Shown: positions 11,220-21,999 of the stretch, piece by piece
Position numbering within the stretch: position 1 is the first letter of the stretch
Layout: each line of letters starts with the position of its first letter
Source of the DNA: Amphiura filiformis
Lineage: Eukaryota; Echinodermata; Ophiuroidea; Amphilepidida; Amphiuridae
Direction of reading: 5' to 3'
NCBI RefSeq assembly: GCF_039555335.1
Contig: NC_092640.1
Location: forward strand, 37,331,569 to 37,395,568
Length of the DNA: 64,000 nucleotides
Position numbers and translations under genes: made by a program
Notes under the pieces: model-generated
The model's database searches: none
What the model saw: only the letters and a program-made list of their open reading frames with translations
Told to the model about the DNA's origin: nothing

Positions 11220-11365
11220 CAATGTCCATTCTATTAAAATGCTTCACAGGGTGCAAGGTCTTTTAGTTGTGTATTATTTTAAAGAGTAGTTCATCGTAGT
11301 GCATCTGATAATGGCGGGGCAGATGATCCATGATAAACAAAAAGACCTCGTTACAGTCGGTTCCG
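11220..11365 (+). repeat. 146-bp dispersed direct repeat, copy 2
   Basis: Near-identical to 7540-7684; I saw only a handful of substitutions and a short indel in the A run. A 69-codon + frame and a 74-codon - frame that cross it are unrecognised. Confidence 0.7.
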
Positions 11366-11685
11366 ATCAGGGTAACGCAAGATTGTCGGCTACATTTGCC
11401 TGTCCTGTAAAAATACCCCGACCAACTATCTACGATGACCGCTTTCACCAGGTCACTTATGCCTGGCCAAAGGTTCGTCAGCGTCATCTCCTAGATTTCA
11501 GCTGTTAATGCCAAGATATGCTCAACATTAAAAAAGAGTGCAGAAGCAATACTCAAATGTAACAAATGTAGTTTACCTTTTTACGGTGTCCTGTTTCAAG
11601 ACACTTTGCTCATTTTGCTTAAAAACTGATTTGTGTAGATTTCTCAGTACGATTTTGAAGATTGACATTCATCCAGTTATTAATA

Positions 11686-11862
11686 ACTATGAACTTGAGA
11701 TTATAATTCGATATGGACTTACGTTTTATGAGTGGTCAAAGAACTTTTGCCGCTTTAACATCAGTTGGCCTCAGTGACGATGCATTCGAGATAGGATGTG
11801 AAATACTGTCACTCATAAAAAAGTAAGTCCAGTAGATCAGATTATAATCTCAAGCTCATAGA
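11686..11862. mobile_element. 177-bp inverted-repeat element
   Basis: CTATGAACTTGAGATTATAA at the left and its near-complement TTATAATCTCAAGCTCATAG at the right continue inward through GGACTTAC and TTATGAGTG words. Arms are about 50 bp. The 79-codon + frame ending at 11777 runs through the left arm and is not a recognisable protein. Confidence 0.6.
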
Positions 11863-12891
11863 TTTCTTTGTATTCATACAACTTTTACTTTATGTCCAAG
11901 TTATAATTTGATTTGTTAATGTGCCATTGCTGATCGGTGAAGTGGGAAAGTGTGATCGGATATTTATCCGATACCTTGGCTATGCATATTCTAATTCGTT
12001 AGTCCAGTGACTGATTTGAACAAAATACTTAAAATTTCTGTACTATAGCAGTTGATGTGTTTTTTAATTAGTCTGCTCCAACAAACACACAATGATTGAC
12101 ATAAAATTTGTCGGGTATAAAACATTCTTATAAAATTCAAAACATTTTTGATAAAAACCTGCTACAAATTTTCTAATGCATTAATGTTATTTTTAAATTA
12201 TATTGTGTGGCAATATTGCGTCAATACTTAAAAAGTATAACAGTAATACACAGTATAATTTTGACAACATTTTAAAAATCTTGTTGTGGCGTTAAAACCT
12301 GATATTTTGCTAGAATTTTATTATTACATTTTGATCAAAACCGAATCGTTTATAGTCCACACTATAATAACGTTTGAAAACATTACATGCTGTTTGATAG
12401 AAAATAAATCAAATGTTAAAACCTGTTCGCTAGATCAAATACCAATGTATATCTGATTCAGTAAATTACTGCACCACTTACAGGTGCTTTTTCGGCACTA
12501 TTACCTTATTCAACACTTGCACAAAATAGGAAGTGAATGCTTCTTAAGTATTTGCCCACTGACGAGAGATGAAACTAATTCAATCTTATTCCATAATGTG
12601 TGTTATGAAAGTGCTTACAACTTTCTGAACAGCATTCCGCCTTGAATGCATGATATTATTAACACCATTGACTATTATACATCTAACTTTTTCAGTTATT
12701 TATATCGCTCAGAATATAATGCTTTCGATCTAAATCCCACTCAGGTACAAATAATTCCAAAAAGGATATAATTATTAAACACATTTAAAACAGCATAATC
12801 GCTCATGAATTAAAATTGAATGAAGCTGAATCGTACTGTAAATTTCCCGCCATTTTAGTTTTAACTTTCCCGCCATTTTTTAATCCCTCAG

Positions 12892-13053
12892 AGGAATGCT
12901 TTCAACGTAAGGATCCAGGTCCATGTAGAAATGCCCAAGCCAGATGGTACTTCGATAGTTCATCAAGACAATGTCAACTATTTTTTTGGGGTGGATGTTC
13001 AGGTAACACTAACAACTTTGGAAGCCATAGTGATTGTGAAAGCCAATGTGCAG
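12892..13053 (+). CDS. Kunitz-inhibitor gene, exon 2: complete Kunitz/BPTI domain
   Basis: The exon is 162 bp, with acceptor CCCTCAG before it and donor G|GTGAGG after it; both ends are phase 1, as is usual for Kunitz modules. The 54 residues hold all six cysteines with the canonical spacing C-8-C-15-C-7-C-12-C-3-C. They also hold the family signatures GPC, RWYFD, FFWGGC, a central N-N-F, and CESQC. The residue after the second cysteine (P1) is Arg, which favours inhibition of trypsin-like serine proteases; the fold is held by three disulphides and would act outside the cell. A frame continuing on both sides past the splice sites is read-through of intron sequence. This is the best-supported coding exon in the window. 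Confidence 0.92.
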
Positions 13054-13085
13054 GTGAGGTTTTGATTAAAATCCAAATAATACTC

Positions 13086-13215
13086 TTTTTGTTCTTGTTC
13101 TCGTTGTCTTCGTCGTTGTCGTCACTGTTGTTGTTGTTTTGATGTTTTGTTATTATTATTGATATTGATGGTGCTGGTGATGGCGGTGGCGGTGGCGGTG
13201 TTGGTGGTGATGGTG
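13086..13215 (+). repeat. GTT/GTC and GGTGGC simple-repeat tract
   Basis: Immediately after the Kunitz exon, runs of TTGTT/TCGTTGTC change into GGTGATGGCGGTGGCGG words. It is low-complexity intron DNA. Confidence 0.6.
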
Positions 13216-13967
13216 CGCGTCGTTTTTTGTCATTACTGTTCGTGCATCCAAAATCATGATTTCACAGAGGGAAAACATTCTAAAATTTCGAAAGTTTTTG
13301 TGTTGTAAATGGTGTTTTATATTTTGATGTGTATTCGGTTCTCCTCTCCTAAAGGATTTTACTTCTTGGGATAAACGAGCTTAAGGAAGAATTAAACTAT
13401 TGCAATGCAACCCAGCGTCACTAATTCGTAACAGATTACGGACTGTCATAAGATATTTCGGGCAATCAACTTTCCAAAACAGTTTCTCTTCTTCAATATT
13501 TGCAAGTTCATTTAAGATTCGTTGTTTTGGGTTTCGGGACATTTTCATTTTGACCCTGCTAATATTTTAAAAACATATTACAACCATTGGCTTCTTTTAA
13601 GACCTTGGTAATTCACATCATTGAAAGAATGTTCGTAATTTACTATGTTTCCGGAAATGGCGCTATATATAAAGCAAATCTGAATCCACAATAGAGAGCT
13701 ACCAATTAATATAAGAAAATGACTTTCCAAATACACTACTAAAACTCGTTACATTTGAAAAAGTCGCAATGATTAAATAAACCCAAAAGGGTATTGAACA
13801 AATCCATAAAATCGCTGCATGCAGCATTTTATACTGCGAATTTTGACACCTCAATTGTTACTCTGCAGTCTCGTTGAGAAAAGTTACAAGCATTTCAACG
13901 GTAAAGGGTAGGATTTCTAAAGTTGTAATAGCCCTTATACACAAGTGCATTATAATCAATAAACACG

Positions 13968-14165
13968 CTATAAATTCATAACAGAAACATTTGCTGTAAT
14001 GCGATGTACGATGCTCCTGAAGAGGTGTCTTATTTGTTCTTGGTCAATTCTGTTCCACTTTCTCAAAATTATGCGGCGCAAATCATATAGGGCTGTGTCT
14101 GGCTTGATGGATCTGTTAGTCATCTTCTTCAGATTCCATTTTCCTTTAGTTTTACTGCTTTTCAT
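13968..14165 (-). pseudogene. Tc1-like transposase C-terminal fragment
   Basis: On the minus strand the 65-residue frame contains WNRIDQEQIRHLFRSIVHR, which fits the conserved C-terminal part of Tc1/mariner transposases (a W-N-x-I-x-x-E-x-I-x-x-L-x-x-S-M-P-x-R pattern). The catalytic DDE part and the N-terminal DNA-binding domain are absent, and the usual final G-x-x-x-Y end is not seen. It is a dead remnant inside intron 2 of the Kunitz gene, antisense to it. Confidence 0.6.
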
Positions 14166-14400
14166 CGATTAATTAACCATGCGACAAACATTAATGAAAC
14201 ATAAATGAAACTGAAACATAATGATTTAAATTTGAATGAAAATGGCAGACACAATAAAACATGTATTTGTTTCATTGGTGTAGTGACGTAATATCGGGGT
14301 TTTTGTCTGTGTGATTTAGACCTGCTTTTGTTTGATATAGAGATAGTCAATTTACTGGGGCATGCCAAAATTCACCATGTACAATTCCATACATTGTACA

Positions 14401-14470
14401 TTAGCAGTTAAGTCAATCGATAAGGCGTTCGACTATGGTGCGAGAGGTTGCGGGTTCGAACCAATATCAA
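14401..14470 (+). mobile_element. tRNA-derived SINE head
   Basis: TAAGTCAATCGATAAGG looks like an A box region and GGTTCGAACC at 14453-14462 is a perfect B box. The acceptor-stem ends do not pair and no 3' tRNA half follows cleanly, so a SINE or tRNA pseudogene is favoured. The 3' end of the SINE body is not resolved. Confidence 0.5.
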
Positions 14471-15497
14471 TGCACCCAAAGAAAATTAATCAGTCCTGCA
14501 AGACGCGAACGCACAGCGCGTAGTACGCGAAACTGTTAGTAAGTGCATTTATACAATATGTGTGTACTCCTCGTTGGCTATGTGGTACTAAAAATTTATG
14601 AATTATAGATTGATAAATGCGTGTCACTTGCTGGGAGTGAATTTGTACAAAATCATACACGCGTACTGAGATGTTGATGCGTCTATACACGAGTAAAACA
14701 TACCGATAAATTTTTGCTATTTTTATAACAAAATTGTCACTAAAAATGTTTAAAATACGAGCAAATATAAATAAACCTGAAAAAAAATTACCGCATCCGA
14801 AAGTAAGTGTTGATTAGCTTTTCGGCTTCCTATCGACATATAAATGTATGGATTAGGTAAACTAAAAGGGAGCTCCTGTTTTTTTTTTTTGTGTTCTTTG
14901 TATTGCAACATTATTTATAGGGAGATAATGAAACATAAATATGAGACAATGTAGTGGCGGCGGAAGAATTGAAATTTAGGGGGAGGGGATAACTGGCCTT
15001 CCCTGACCTAAAACTATGTAAGTCTTATGCGATTAGACGTGAGGGGGGTTGTGGGACGAGCATATTTTGTTCCGGTTTCTGGGACTTATTTGCGCGCGTG
15101 AAATTTCAAACTCTTTTTAGCCCTAAATTATTATATTTCTGGCTATGTCATGGGCTTAGAGTAGTGCGCACGTTTCATAGATCCCAAATGCCCTGATCAC
15201 CGAACTCTTAAGTTGAATAATAGTTAAGTATGTTAAAATAATAAGTACTTATGAATGCTTATTTAACAAAATTCGTTAAATTAGTGTAATTAACGAAGTG
15301 TTATATAGACAAGCAAATTGGTTGAAATGAGTTGATGGATATTTACAAGTATTATTTTTATTCTTGTGAAGCGACCTTGAATGAAAGAAAATTATCCACT
15401 CCAATCATCTTGAGAATTAGTCAAAAGTACCTCTGATTGTTTTTCATTGAAAGTGGGAACTGGTAATGAAAACCTTTTAGACCGATTCTACGTATTA

Positions 15498-15708
15498 CAG
15501 GGTGTGACAAAATGATTGGTACTCATCAATTTCCAGTGATCATGGCCAAGACTACCACATCAAAATGCAGCATATCATCTACCTAATTTGTAGATTATAT
15601 AAAGGGTAGTCATTTTCAAGAGGATATAGTGTTGAATTTGGAAGAAGCAGGTGTTTTATTAGACAACAAAACTAATGGGTTGGGTACCAATCATTTTAGT
15701 ACACCCTG
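15498..15708. mobile_element. 211-bp mariner-end MITE with TA target
   Basis: TA flanks both ends of CAGGGTGTGACAAAATGATT and its inverted partner ending AATCATTTTAGTACACCCTG. Inverted termini are about 30 bp. CAGGGTGT ends with a TA duplication are typical of Tc1/mariner-related elements. A partial right end of the same family sits at 43859-43911. Confidence 0.75.
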
Positions 15709-16311
15709 TATATTAAACTCTTTGAATGACAGATTGCAGATGAAAAGCCACTAATACGATCCATTGATTTATAATATTAAACTTACTTTTAATTCATCAT
15801 TATTTATCGCTTTGCCCTGTTTCTGTTTCCCGTGAAATTTTAACGACATCATTGATTGAGTTTCATTGACGCAGTTAATAATTACCGTATTTGAGTTGCC
15901 ATTTTAATTATCAAGTAAATGCGTTAAGTGTTGTTGTCGAGATTTAAGAAATCTTCTCAATTGAAATAATTTGGGTTACAGCTTGTCTTTACTTACATAT
16001 ATATAAATAACGGTTTTTTTATGATTAACGCACTGAACCAAAAAGCTTTCGATCAGATGATGATTTCAACTTTAAAAGTGTATGCAATCACTGAGGTTGC
16101 CTCGGGAGATTATACCTTTAAAAGACTTGATCTAGTACAGTGAGCTGAAAAATAAAAATATTTTTTCAAAAAAATTGGTGCACGCAATCAATGGTATACT
16201 CGTGAAAAAAGACAACACGCAGACTACTGTTGGATGTTAGTTTTAGAAGAAAACATATTTTCCCACAATGCAATTTTGGAGACTGTTATAATTTGTTTTA
16301 ACGTCTGTCAA

Positions 16312-16730
16312 CCCAGCAATCACCAAAATCTTTTTTTAACGTTTTAAACATGTTATACTTTGGGTTTTGGTTTAGATAAAAACGTTTTAATAACATTAAA
16401 TGACGAGTTATAATTATAAAGGTCATGGAAATGTTTTATAAAAGCGTTTTGTATGAAAATACACTACAACAATATTTTTAAAATGTTTTTGAAATGTTAT
16501 TGTAAAATATTTTTAGCAAACATTTTTGCTTAATATTCTGTAAACATCAAAATAACATTATGTTAGAATATTAAACAATATTTGCGGTAGGTTATCAACA
16601 AATAATTTGAATGTTATGAAAACGTTTTATACCCTTTATATGGCCTTTGTATAACCCGACATTTAAACGTTTTCTGGCAACCTATTCTAACCTTTTGCGA
16701 ATGATGTCGAAAACGTTTTGTGTTTGCTGG
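16312..16730 (+). mobile_element. AAAACGTTTT-rich MITE, copy 1 (full length)
   Basis: The element is bounded by CCCAGCAA and TTTGCTGG and is filled with repeated AACGTTTT, AATGTTTT and TAACATTA words. Copies lie at 18478-18789 (same strand, 5' truncated) and 29430-29830 (inverted, full length). It has subterminal repeats in both orientations and no protein. It ends 65 bp before the possible last exon of the Kunitz gene. Confidence 0.75.
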
Positions 16731-16794
16731 AAAGTGGTTTATTCATTAACATATCAATTATTCTCAGAGAAGTTCAATCGTATTTTTTTTTCAG

Positions 16795-16981
16795 ATGCAA
16801 GTGTCCAGTAGAAACGTTATTTTTGAGAGATGTTATTTACAATCAAAATTTCAATTATGCGAATCATAATCGAGAATTAAATAATGGCCGCTCTTTTGAA
16901 GTTATTTCTATGCTTTTAACTTTAATAGCACTATTAACTTTCATTAGTATAATTATCCTTCGGTGGCGACTGCAATTATAG
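16795..16981 (+). CDS. Possible last exon of the Kunitz gene: transmembrane anchor
   Basis: A strong acceptor (T9-CAG, AG at 16793-16794) precedes a frame that runs to TAG at 16979-16981. It encodes a polar stretch with CKC near its start, then a ~22-residue hydrophobic helix (SMLLTLIALLTFISIIIL) and a short basic tail RWRLQL. This layout would anchor a Kunitz protein in the plasma membrane. The exact acceptor gives phase 2, which does not match the phase-1 donor at 13053. A second AG at 16807-16808 is in phase but has a poor polypyrimidine context; otherwise an unseen middle exon is needed. The AT-rich composition means a chance frame is possible. Confidence 0.35.
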
Positions 16982-17001
16982 TATAGTAATACTTGCTATT
17001 A

Positions 17002-17007
17002 ATTAAA
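17002..17007 (+). promoter_or_regulatory. Possible ATTAAA polyadenylation signal
   Basis: ATTAAA lies 20 bp after the stop codon of the proposed last exon. It is a known variant signal but common by chance here. Confidence 0.2.
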
Positions 17008-17144
17008 GGGGTTATCTTGATGTAAAGGGTGAGAAAAGTGCAACCAAGTTCACTTTTCAGTTATAAAAATTATTTCAAATAATACATTCCTAAATAAGCT
17101 TGTGTGTAAATATGTAGATGGTAAAATTAAAATCATTCCTTTAT

Positions 17145-17515
17145 GACATTTCTTTTTTTCTTTCCTTTTTCTTCCTTTTTTCATTTTCATTCAATCTTTC
17201 TTTCTGTCTTCTTATGTATTTCCTCCCTTCTTTTTTCCTTTAATATACAATCTTTCTTTCATTCTTCCTTTCTTTCATTACATCTTTCTTCTTTTTCCCT
17301 TTCTTTCTATGTTTCTTTCTTTTTGCTTTCTTTCTTTTTTCATTGCTTCTTTTTTCTTTCTTTCTTTCTTTTTTCTCTATTTCTTTCTTTCTTTCTTTTA
17401 ATCTCTGTTTCTTTATCTCTTTCTATCTTTCATTCAATTTTTCTTTCCTTTTGTCTTTTCTTTCTTTCTTTCTTTCTTTCTTTTTTTCTTTCTTCTTTTT
17501 TACTTTCTAAATTTT
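17145..17515 (+). repeat. CTTT-rich polypyrimidine tract
   Basis: About 370 bp of nearly pure pyrimidine with TTTC/TTCT units, ending in a clean CTTT microsatellite near 17460-17490. The 124-codon frame through it is Ser/Phe/Leu low-complexity and not a gene. Confidence 0.85.
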
Positions 17516-17659
17516 AGTTTAAACCTCAGAGAAAATATTCTTAAAATTTACAAAATACACTTATTGAGATATTGTATTATAATCAGAGACAAATACATTA
17601 TGAAATGAGTGATTATTGTGTGTGTGCTTCAGGCAATATCATTTTAATGCACTACATAA

Positions 17660-18110
17660 AACGGTAATCACAATAAGCACTTGAATATGTAAATTTGCTA
17701 TATTGTAGGCGCCTTTTATAAGTTACAGTGTAATAATAGAAATCAATTGATTGCCAAATTTATAAGTTAAAATAATTTAGACATTTTGGATTTTTATGAC
17801 ATTATTTTATATTAAACGTTTTTAAATGCCGCACCCTCCAATTGAAAATCAACATGGAAGATCTACAGATAAATTTAATGTTTGCTTTCCAATCATTCAT
17901 TGTATACGTGCAATTATTAGTATGCAACGATTAGGATTATGAACGCAATAGATCAATAACACACTTATGAATTCATAAATGATGATTATCAAAATTGAAA
18001 GAAAAAATATCATGTCTGTGTCACTGTCATTATACATTACAAAGTCTTGTATTGTGTAACTTCAATAACACCCACCCATAGTTGAACAATATTGAATTGT
18101 AGTTTTGGTC
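17660..18110 (+). repeat. Older diverged copy of the 22.3-23.1 kb region
   Basis: Words such as GTAATCACAATAAGCACT, GAATATGTAAATTTGC, GATCAATAACAC, TATGAATTCATAAAT and AATAACACCCACCCA occur in the same order at 21990-23130 and again at 24590-24750. It shows that the recently duplicated region has a third, older relative. The later copy carries extra inserted elements absent here. Confidence 0.65.
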
Positions 18111-18477
18111 TTGATCACAACGTGGTTTAATGTTATCCTGCCTAAGCTCTTGAGTGACGTCTTTATCGACATCTTTGTTTGTATCCTTTGTTAGAAACTT
18201 AAAATTTGTATCAAGCCGTTTAAGCTTTCCGTTTGTTATGTAATCATAAATCAGGTTTGAAATTACTAAGTTACAAAAAAAATTTCACAGTGCAATATTC
18301 ATGAGCAGAGAAGTCGAAAAAGTCAATCTATATTTGAAAAAGTTATTTAATTTTCGAAACAGCCTAGGCTTATTTTACTGTGAAACAAGTACAGACCATC
18401 GAAATATTTCTACCGAGATTACAAAAGAATACCCTGAGAATAGACACTTTAGTGATATTTCAGCAAGCATAAAAATG

Positions 18478-18789
18478 CCGGGTTACATAAAGGTCATGAA
18501 AATGGTTTAAAACGTTTTGTATGAAAACACAATACAACAATATTTTTAAAATGTTTTCAAAATGTTATTGTACAACTCTTTTTGCAAACTTTTTGGCTAA
18601 ATATTTTGTTAACACTTAAATAACATTATGTAAGCATATTTGCAATAGGTTATCAACAAATGTTTTTTGAATGTTATGAAAACGTTTTATACCCTTTTTA
18701 TGTCCTTTATATAACCCGACATTTAAACGTTTTCTGGCAAACTTTAACCATTCGCGAATGATGACGAAAACGTTTTGTGTTTGCTGGGA
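18478..18789 (+). mobile_element. AAAACGTTTT-rich MITE, copy 2 (5' truncated)
   Basis: Matches the 3' three quarters of 16312-16730, from GGTTACATAAAGGTCATG to TTTGCTGGGA. The first ~100 bp of the family are missing. The 69-codon frame just upstream (18301-18510) runs into it and is not recognisable. Confidence 0.7.
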
Positions 18790-18904
18790 TTTACACTATT
18801 ATACACTACTTTATTTACGTCAATATCACATGCAGGAGGATCGATATAATAGAAAGCTATATGACTTGCAATATAGGCTGGTTTAAATTGACTTTTATTC
18901 AAAT

Positions 18905-19070
18905 TACTCGAAAGAAATGAGAAGAGAGAGAGGGGCGGAGAGAGACAGAGAGAAGAGAGGGCTAGGGGGAAAGAGGGTGCATGTGTGCATTTAAGGGGGG
19001 AGAGAAACAGAGGAGAGAGCATATTGGAATCGGGAAGGGAAGGAGGGGGAGAGAAGAGCTCGAGAGTGGA
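18905..19070 (+). repeat. GA-rich purine tract
   Basis: GAGAGA, GGGGAAAGAGG and related words dominate this strand for 160 bp. The 145- and 83-codon minus frames across it are Pro/Ser/Leu low-complexity and not genes. Confidence 0.75.
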
Positions 19071-19379
19071 GTGGAGATATAGATATAGTGCAGGGAAAAA
19101 TTGAGTGTGTGGCAGGCGGGGGAGGAGGTTATATAGGTGGGGAGAGGGTTTCCGTTGTGCTTTCCGGGGACAATAAACCAATTCATGATCAAATCACCTC
19201 CATCACCATGCATTGTTTATACTTCATACAAACAAACAAACAAAAGTTTTTGATGCCGGTTATACTTCCAGCACCTATGCCGCACCAGTCCCCTGTTACC
19301 GACCACGTGTTGATCTGATCCATATATAATTGTTTGTGAAGATTATCATTCATCCAGTTAGTAAACAATATTAATATTT

Positions 19380-19452
19380 AGCGATTTAGTTTTCGTAATT
19401 TTTCCAAGGTAAAATCAAATCACTTGTATCTCAAAACTTGATATGATGTTGA
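19380..19452 (+). repeat. Second block of the older duplicate (partner at 23530-23625)
   Basis: GCGATTTAGTTTTCGTAATTT and TATCTCAAAACTTGATATGA match 23530-23625 and 25165-25255. The block stops at the TTAA where the next element begins. Confidence 0.6.
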
Positions 19453-20040
19453 TTAACCCTAGAGCTACGAAAAAGGGTCTAAGATTATTTATCCGTCATA
19501 AAAAACGCACGCTTTTACGCCCAAACGACCTAATGTAATCGTAGATCCATCCTTTTTGCTCATTTTAGTGATACAATTTGTACCCCAGCACCTAAATAAA
19601 TGTTATACTACCCAGGGGTAGGATCGGCCATCAAAGATGACCATACAGGGGGTGAGACCCACCATTGGTTTCTACAGTAAAATCAATGATTTTTATTTCG
19701 CTGTTGTAACATTATTTCAAAAGGTACTTGTTAGTTAGGTTGAGATAGTCATTTCCTTTTATTTTTAAGAAACAATTTTTTAAGCCGAAAATCAATTATG
19801 CCTATACTTTTGCACATAGCCAGAATCTCTCAAAATTGGGCACCCTCCCATTATGACGTCATAGCGATATTATGTAGGGAATGTTTGTACTTATTTTGGT
19901 ATCACTGGATAGAAGAGACGCATAGCTATATACTGGTAAAAAATATAACGGTAAATGACGTATATAATTGAAAATTAGGGGGATGCAACCACCCTTCGTA
20001 GTCCGTGTTACAAAATATGGCTCAGTAGTTCTAGGGTCTT
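19453..20040. mobile_element. piggyBac-type non-autonomous element (TTAACCCTAGA end)
   Basis: The left end is TTAACCCTAGAGCTAC, matching the CCCTAGA-type terminus known for piggyBac elements. The right end GTAGTTCTAGGGT is its inverted partner, though the expected TTAA there has decayed to TCTT. The related locus at 23620 has GATTAAGGGCTC with no insertion, consistent with an empty TTAA site. The interior has no transposase frame. Confidence 0.65.
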
Positions 20041-20405
20041 TTACTGAGCAGACATCTTGAGATTCTTTAGAGATCTTTGCTCGAGCGTATTAAAGGTACA
20101 GTCAGTGATCCTCCACCCCACTGTATGAGTAAAATAAATTCATACGAATAACTTTCGAGTAAATGTAAGTCTATACAATTCTCATTAGATTTACTCATGG
20201 TGACAAAAAAAGTAGAAAACGACATGCGGCAGTGCTGAAAAAATAATGAGTCTCTCTTCAAATGTGCGTTGTTGTAAGTGTCCTCATGTACGGACAACAA
20301 CCTTCAATGTTGAAATATTAATATACCTGTCGGTCTTTTTGCTTGCAGAGTATGTTAACACACCCTACTTCTTGAGCAAGTACACAGTGTAAATAGTTAT
20401 TATGA

Positions 20406-20552
20406 TAAGGATAATGAACTGAGTGCAATGCATTAGTCAAGATAATCGTTATTGCATTTAGCTCGAGAGCCGATAGGCTCGAGAGCTGAATGCAATAACT
20501 CCATGGCAAGTGCGATTATCTTAACGAATGCATTTGCACGAGTACATTATCC
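20406..20552. repeat. Large imperfect palindrome (cruciform-prone)
   Basis: Arms starting AAGGATAATGAACTGAGTGC and ending GAGTACATTATCC fold around a core in which GCTCGAGAGC occurs twice around CGATAG. Words such as CAAGATAATCG and TATTGCATT are matched in the other arm. One arm has an extra ~20 bp. Likely a foldback element. Confidence 0.6.
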
Positions 20553-20880
20553 GTCATATACTTTGAGTGTATTAAAAACAATAGGCAATATTAATTGCTG
20601 CATTCATTATATTAGTTTGAATATTAGGGAAAATATCTTAAATTTTAAAAACACCGTCAGGTCATTGACCAGGTACCATTTAACTGATCAAGAAAATCAA
20701 TCACTGTATAAGTTAGCTATCAATGGTATCGATTGCGCCATACGTCATACTTTAGTAAATTATTCACGCATGGTTTGTAACCAATTGACTTTATGTTGTG
20801 ATCATTTAATATCGTGGTTCCGAACACAGAGAGCACTGAACCAGTTGACCTGGAAACGATCGATTTTGACGTCCCACTAG
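20452..20880 (+). CDS. Unrecognised 142-codon open frame
   Basis: This is the longest non-low-complexity frame in the region. It starts inside the palindrome at 20406-20552, which argues against a real start, and has no signal peptide, membrane segment or motif I recognise. The middle is moderately charged and Cys-containing. It may be chance or a relic of a mobile element. No splice sites or conserved neighbours support it. Confidence 0.12.
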   Translation: MHLAREPIGSRAECNNSMASAIILTNAFARVHYPSYTLSVLKTIGNINCCIHYISLNIRENILNFKNTVRSLTRYHLTDQENQSLYKLAINGIDCAIRHTLVNYSRMVCNQLTLCCDHLISWFRTQRALNQLTWKRSILTSH

Positions 20881-21960
20881 TACTACGGTGAATGGAGATG
20901 AGAGAATAAACTTATATATCAATATCAACTGGACTTTATAGTTCTATAATTTGAACTTTAAAATCTACTTATATTAAAACACACGACAGTGGAATTTTAC
21001 AATTTGTTCAGTATTATAAAGCATGATCATGATATTATGCGCTAGTGTGTTTCCCGGGCGTGTTTATGTTATTTTAGATATAGGCCTACATGTATTTCAT
21101 TTGTAAAATGCTAAATATTTGGTAATGGTGTAATCTTGTATAATTATGGTCGATCTGTTGTTAGCCCTTTTTAATTAATAGAAGCTCGATTATTCTCATT
21201 TGATGTTTGATCATTAATCATATTTATGGCAATGATAGTTGCAAAATAGAACACAGTTTGTAACCTATGATTTACATCGTGCGCATGAAAAAATACCATA
21301 ACCTATAACTATTTTAACACCACAGAATGTATATTCGTACTTTTTTGATGGTATATATATCGAACAGACAAGTTATGTGAAAGTAGTATTTCTAGTATTT
21401 GAGCGTGCACGTATTATCTAAAATCTATTGCTTAGCGTGCGGGTTTTAGATAATGCATTGTTTAGCGTGCAGGTTTATATAATCTGGGCTATGAAGGGTA
21501 GTTCGCGAAAATAATGCACGTGAGAAGAATACATAACGATGAATAAAAACGGGCACTAGATGTATATTTGCAGATAAATCGAATCTCTGATAGCGGCTTT
21601 AAGTGGTAATGGGTCCTTAAAGGCACTTTTATACACTCTCAGAACCACATATATAGCCAATCAGAAATGCCGTTAGAAAATATGCGGATTGCATAAATAT
21701 TGTAAAATTATTCTCCCACTACGCGCTGCACGTACTCGCCTTGAAGGAATGATACATTTTTCTTGAAAGTGGGTGCATTAAGATTGTTCCAATTTTCCGA
21801 CATTTTTAGTATTGTGTTTGTTATTTAAAAAAATAGCAGAAATTGCAAACATTCTTTATCGTGTAAAAATTGATTAAAATAAATGAAGAGCTCTTGTTGA
21901 TCGAGAGATTGGACACAATAATACACTTGCGCTGAATGTTAAGACGTCCAATGCAAAACC
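20881..21960. other. Unassigned sequence with short local repeats
   Basis: Contains TTTAGATAAT and TTAGCGTGC repeated twice near 21415-21470 and a TATATATAT run. No gene or RNA is recognisable. Confidence 0.4.
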
Positions 21961-21999
21961 TCCTTTTACAATATAGCATTAAATAAAACGTAATCACAA

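Larger units (their letters stand above)
8513..12891 (+). other. Putative intron 1 of the Kunitz gene
   Basis: Runs from GTAAGT at 8513 to the acceptor CCCTCAG ending at 12891. It holds a 110-bp tandem duplication, a family-A TTAA MITE, a 146-bp dispersed repeat and a small TIR element. The remaining stretches (8923-9656, 10040-11219 and 11863-12891) show no recognisable coding sequence; frames of 65-108 codons there carry no known motif. Confidence 0.5.
13054..16794 (+). other. Putative intron 2 of the Kunitz gene
   Basis: Begins GTGAGG at 13054 and would end at TTTTTTTTTCAG (16794). It contains GTT/GTC and GGTGGC simple repeats, a Tc1-like transposase fragment, a SINE head, a mariner-end MITE and an AAAACGTTTT-rich element. 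I found no second Kunitz exon. The stretches 13262-13967, 14475-15497 and 15709-16311 show nothing I can assign. Confidence 0.4.

Noticed and set aside
14401..14470. Functional tRNA gene on the plus strand
   Set aside because: Perfect B box but no pairing acceptor stem; SINE or pseudogene.
17143..17517. 124-codon open frame
   Set aside because: Pure Ser/Phe/Leu translation of a CTTT-rich tract; no coding signature.
18744..19213. 145- and 83-codon minus-strand frames
   Set aside because: They run through the GA-rich tract and the end of a repeated MITE; low-complexity Pro/Ser/Leu.
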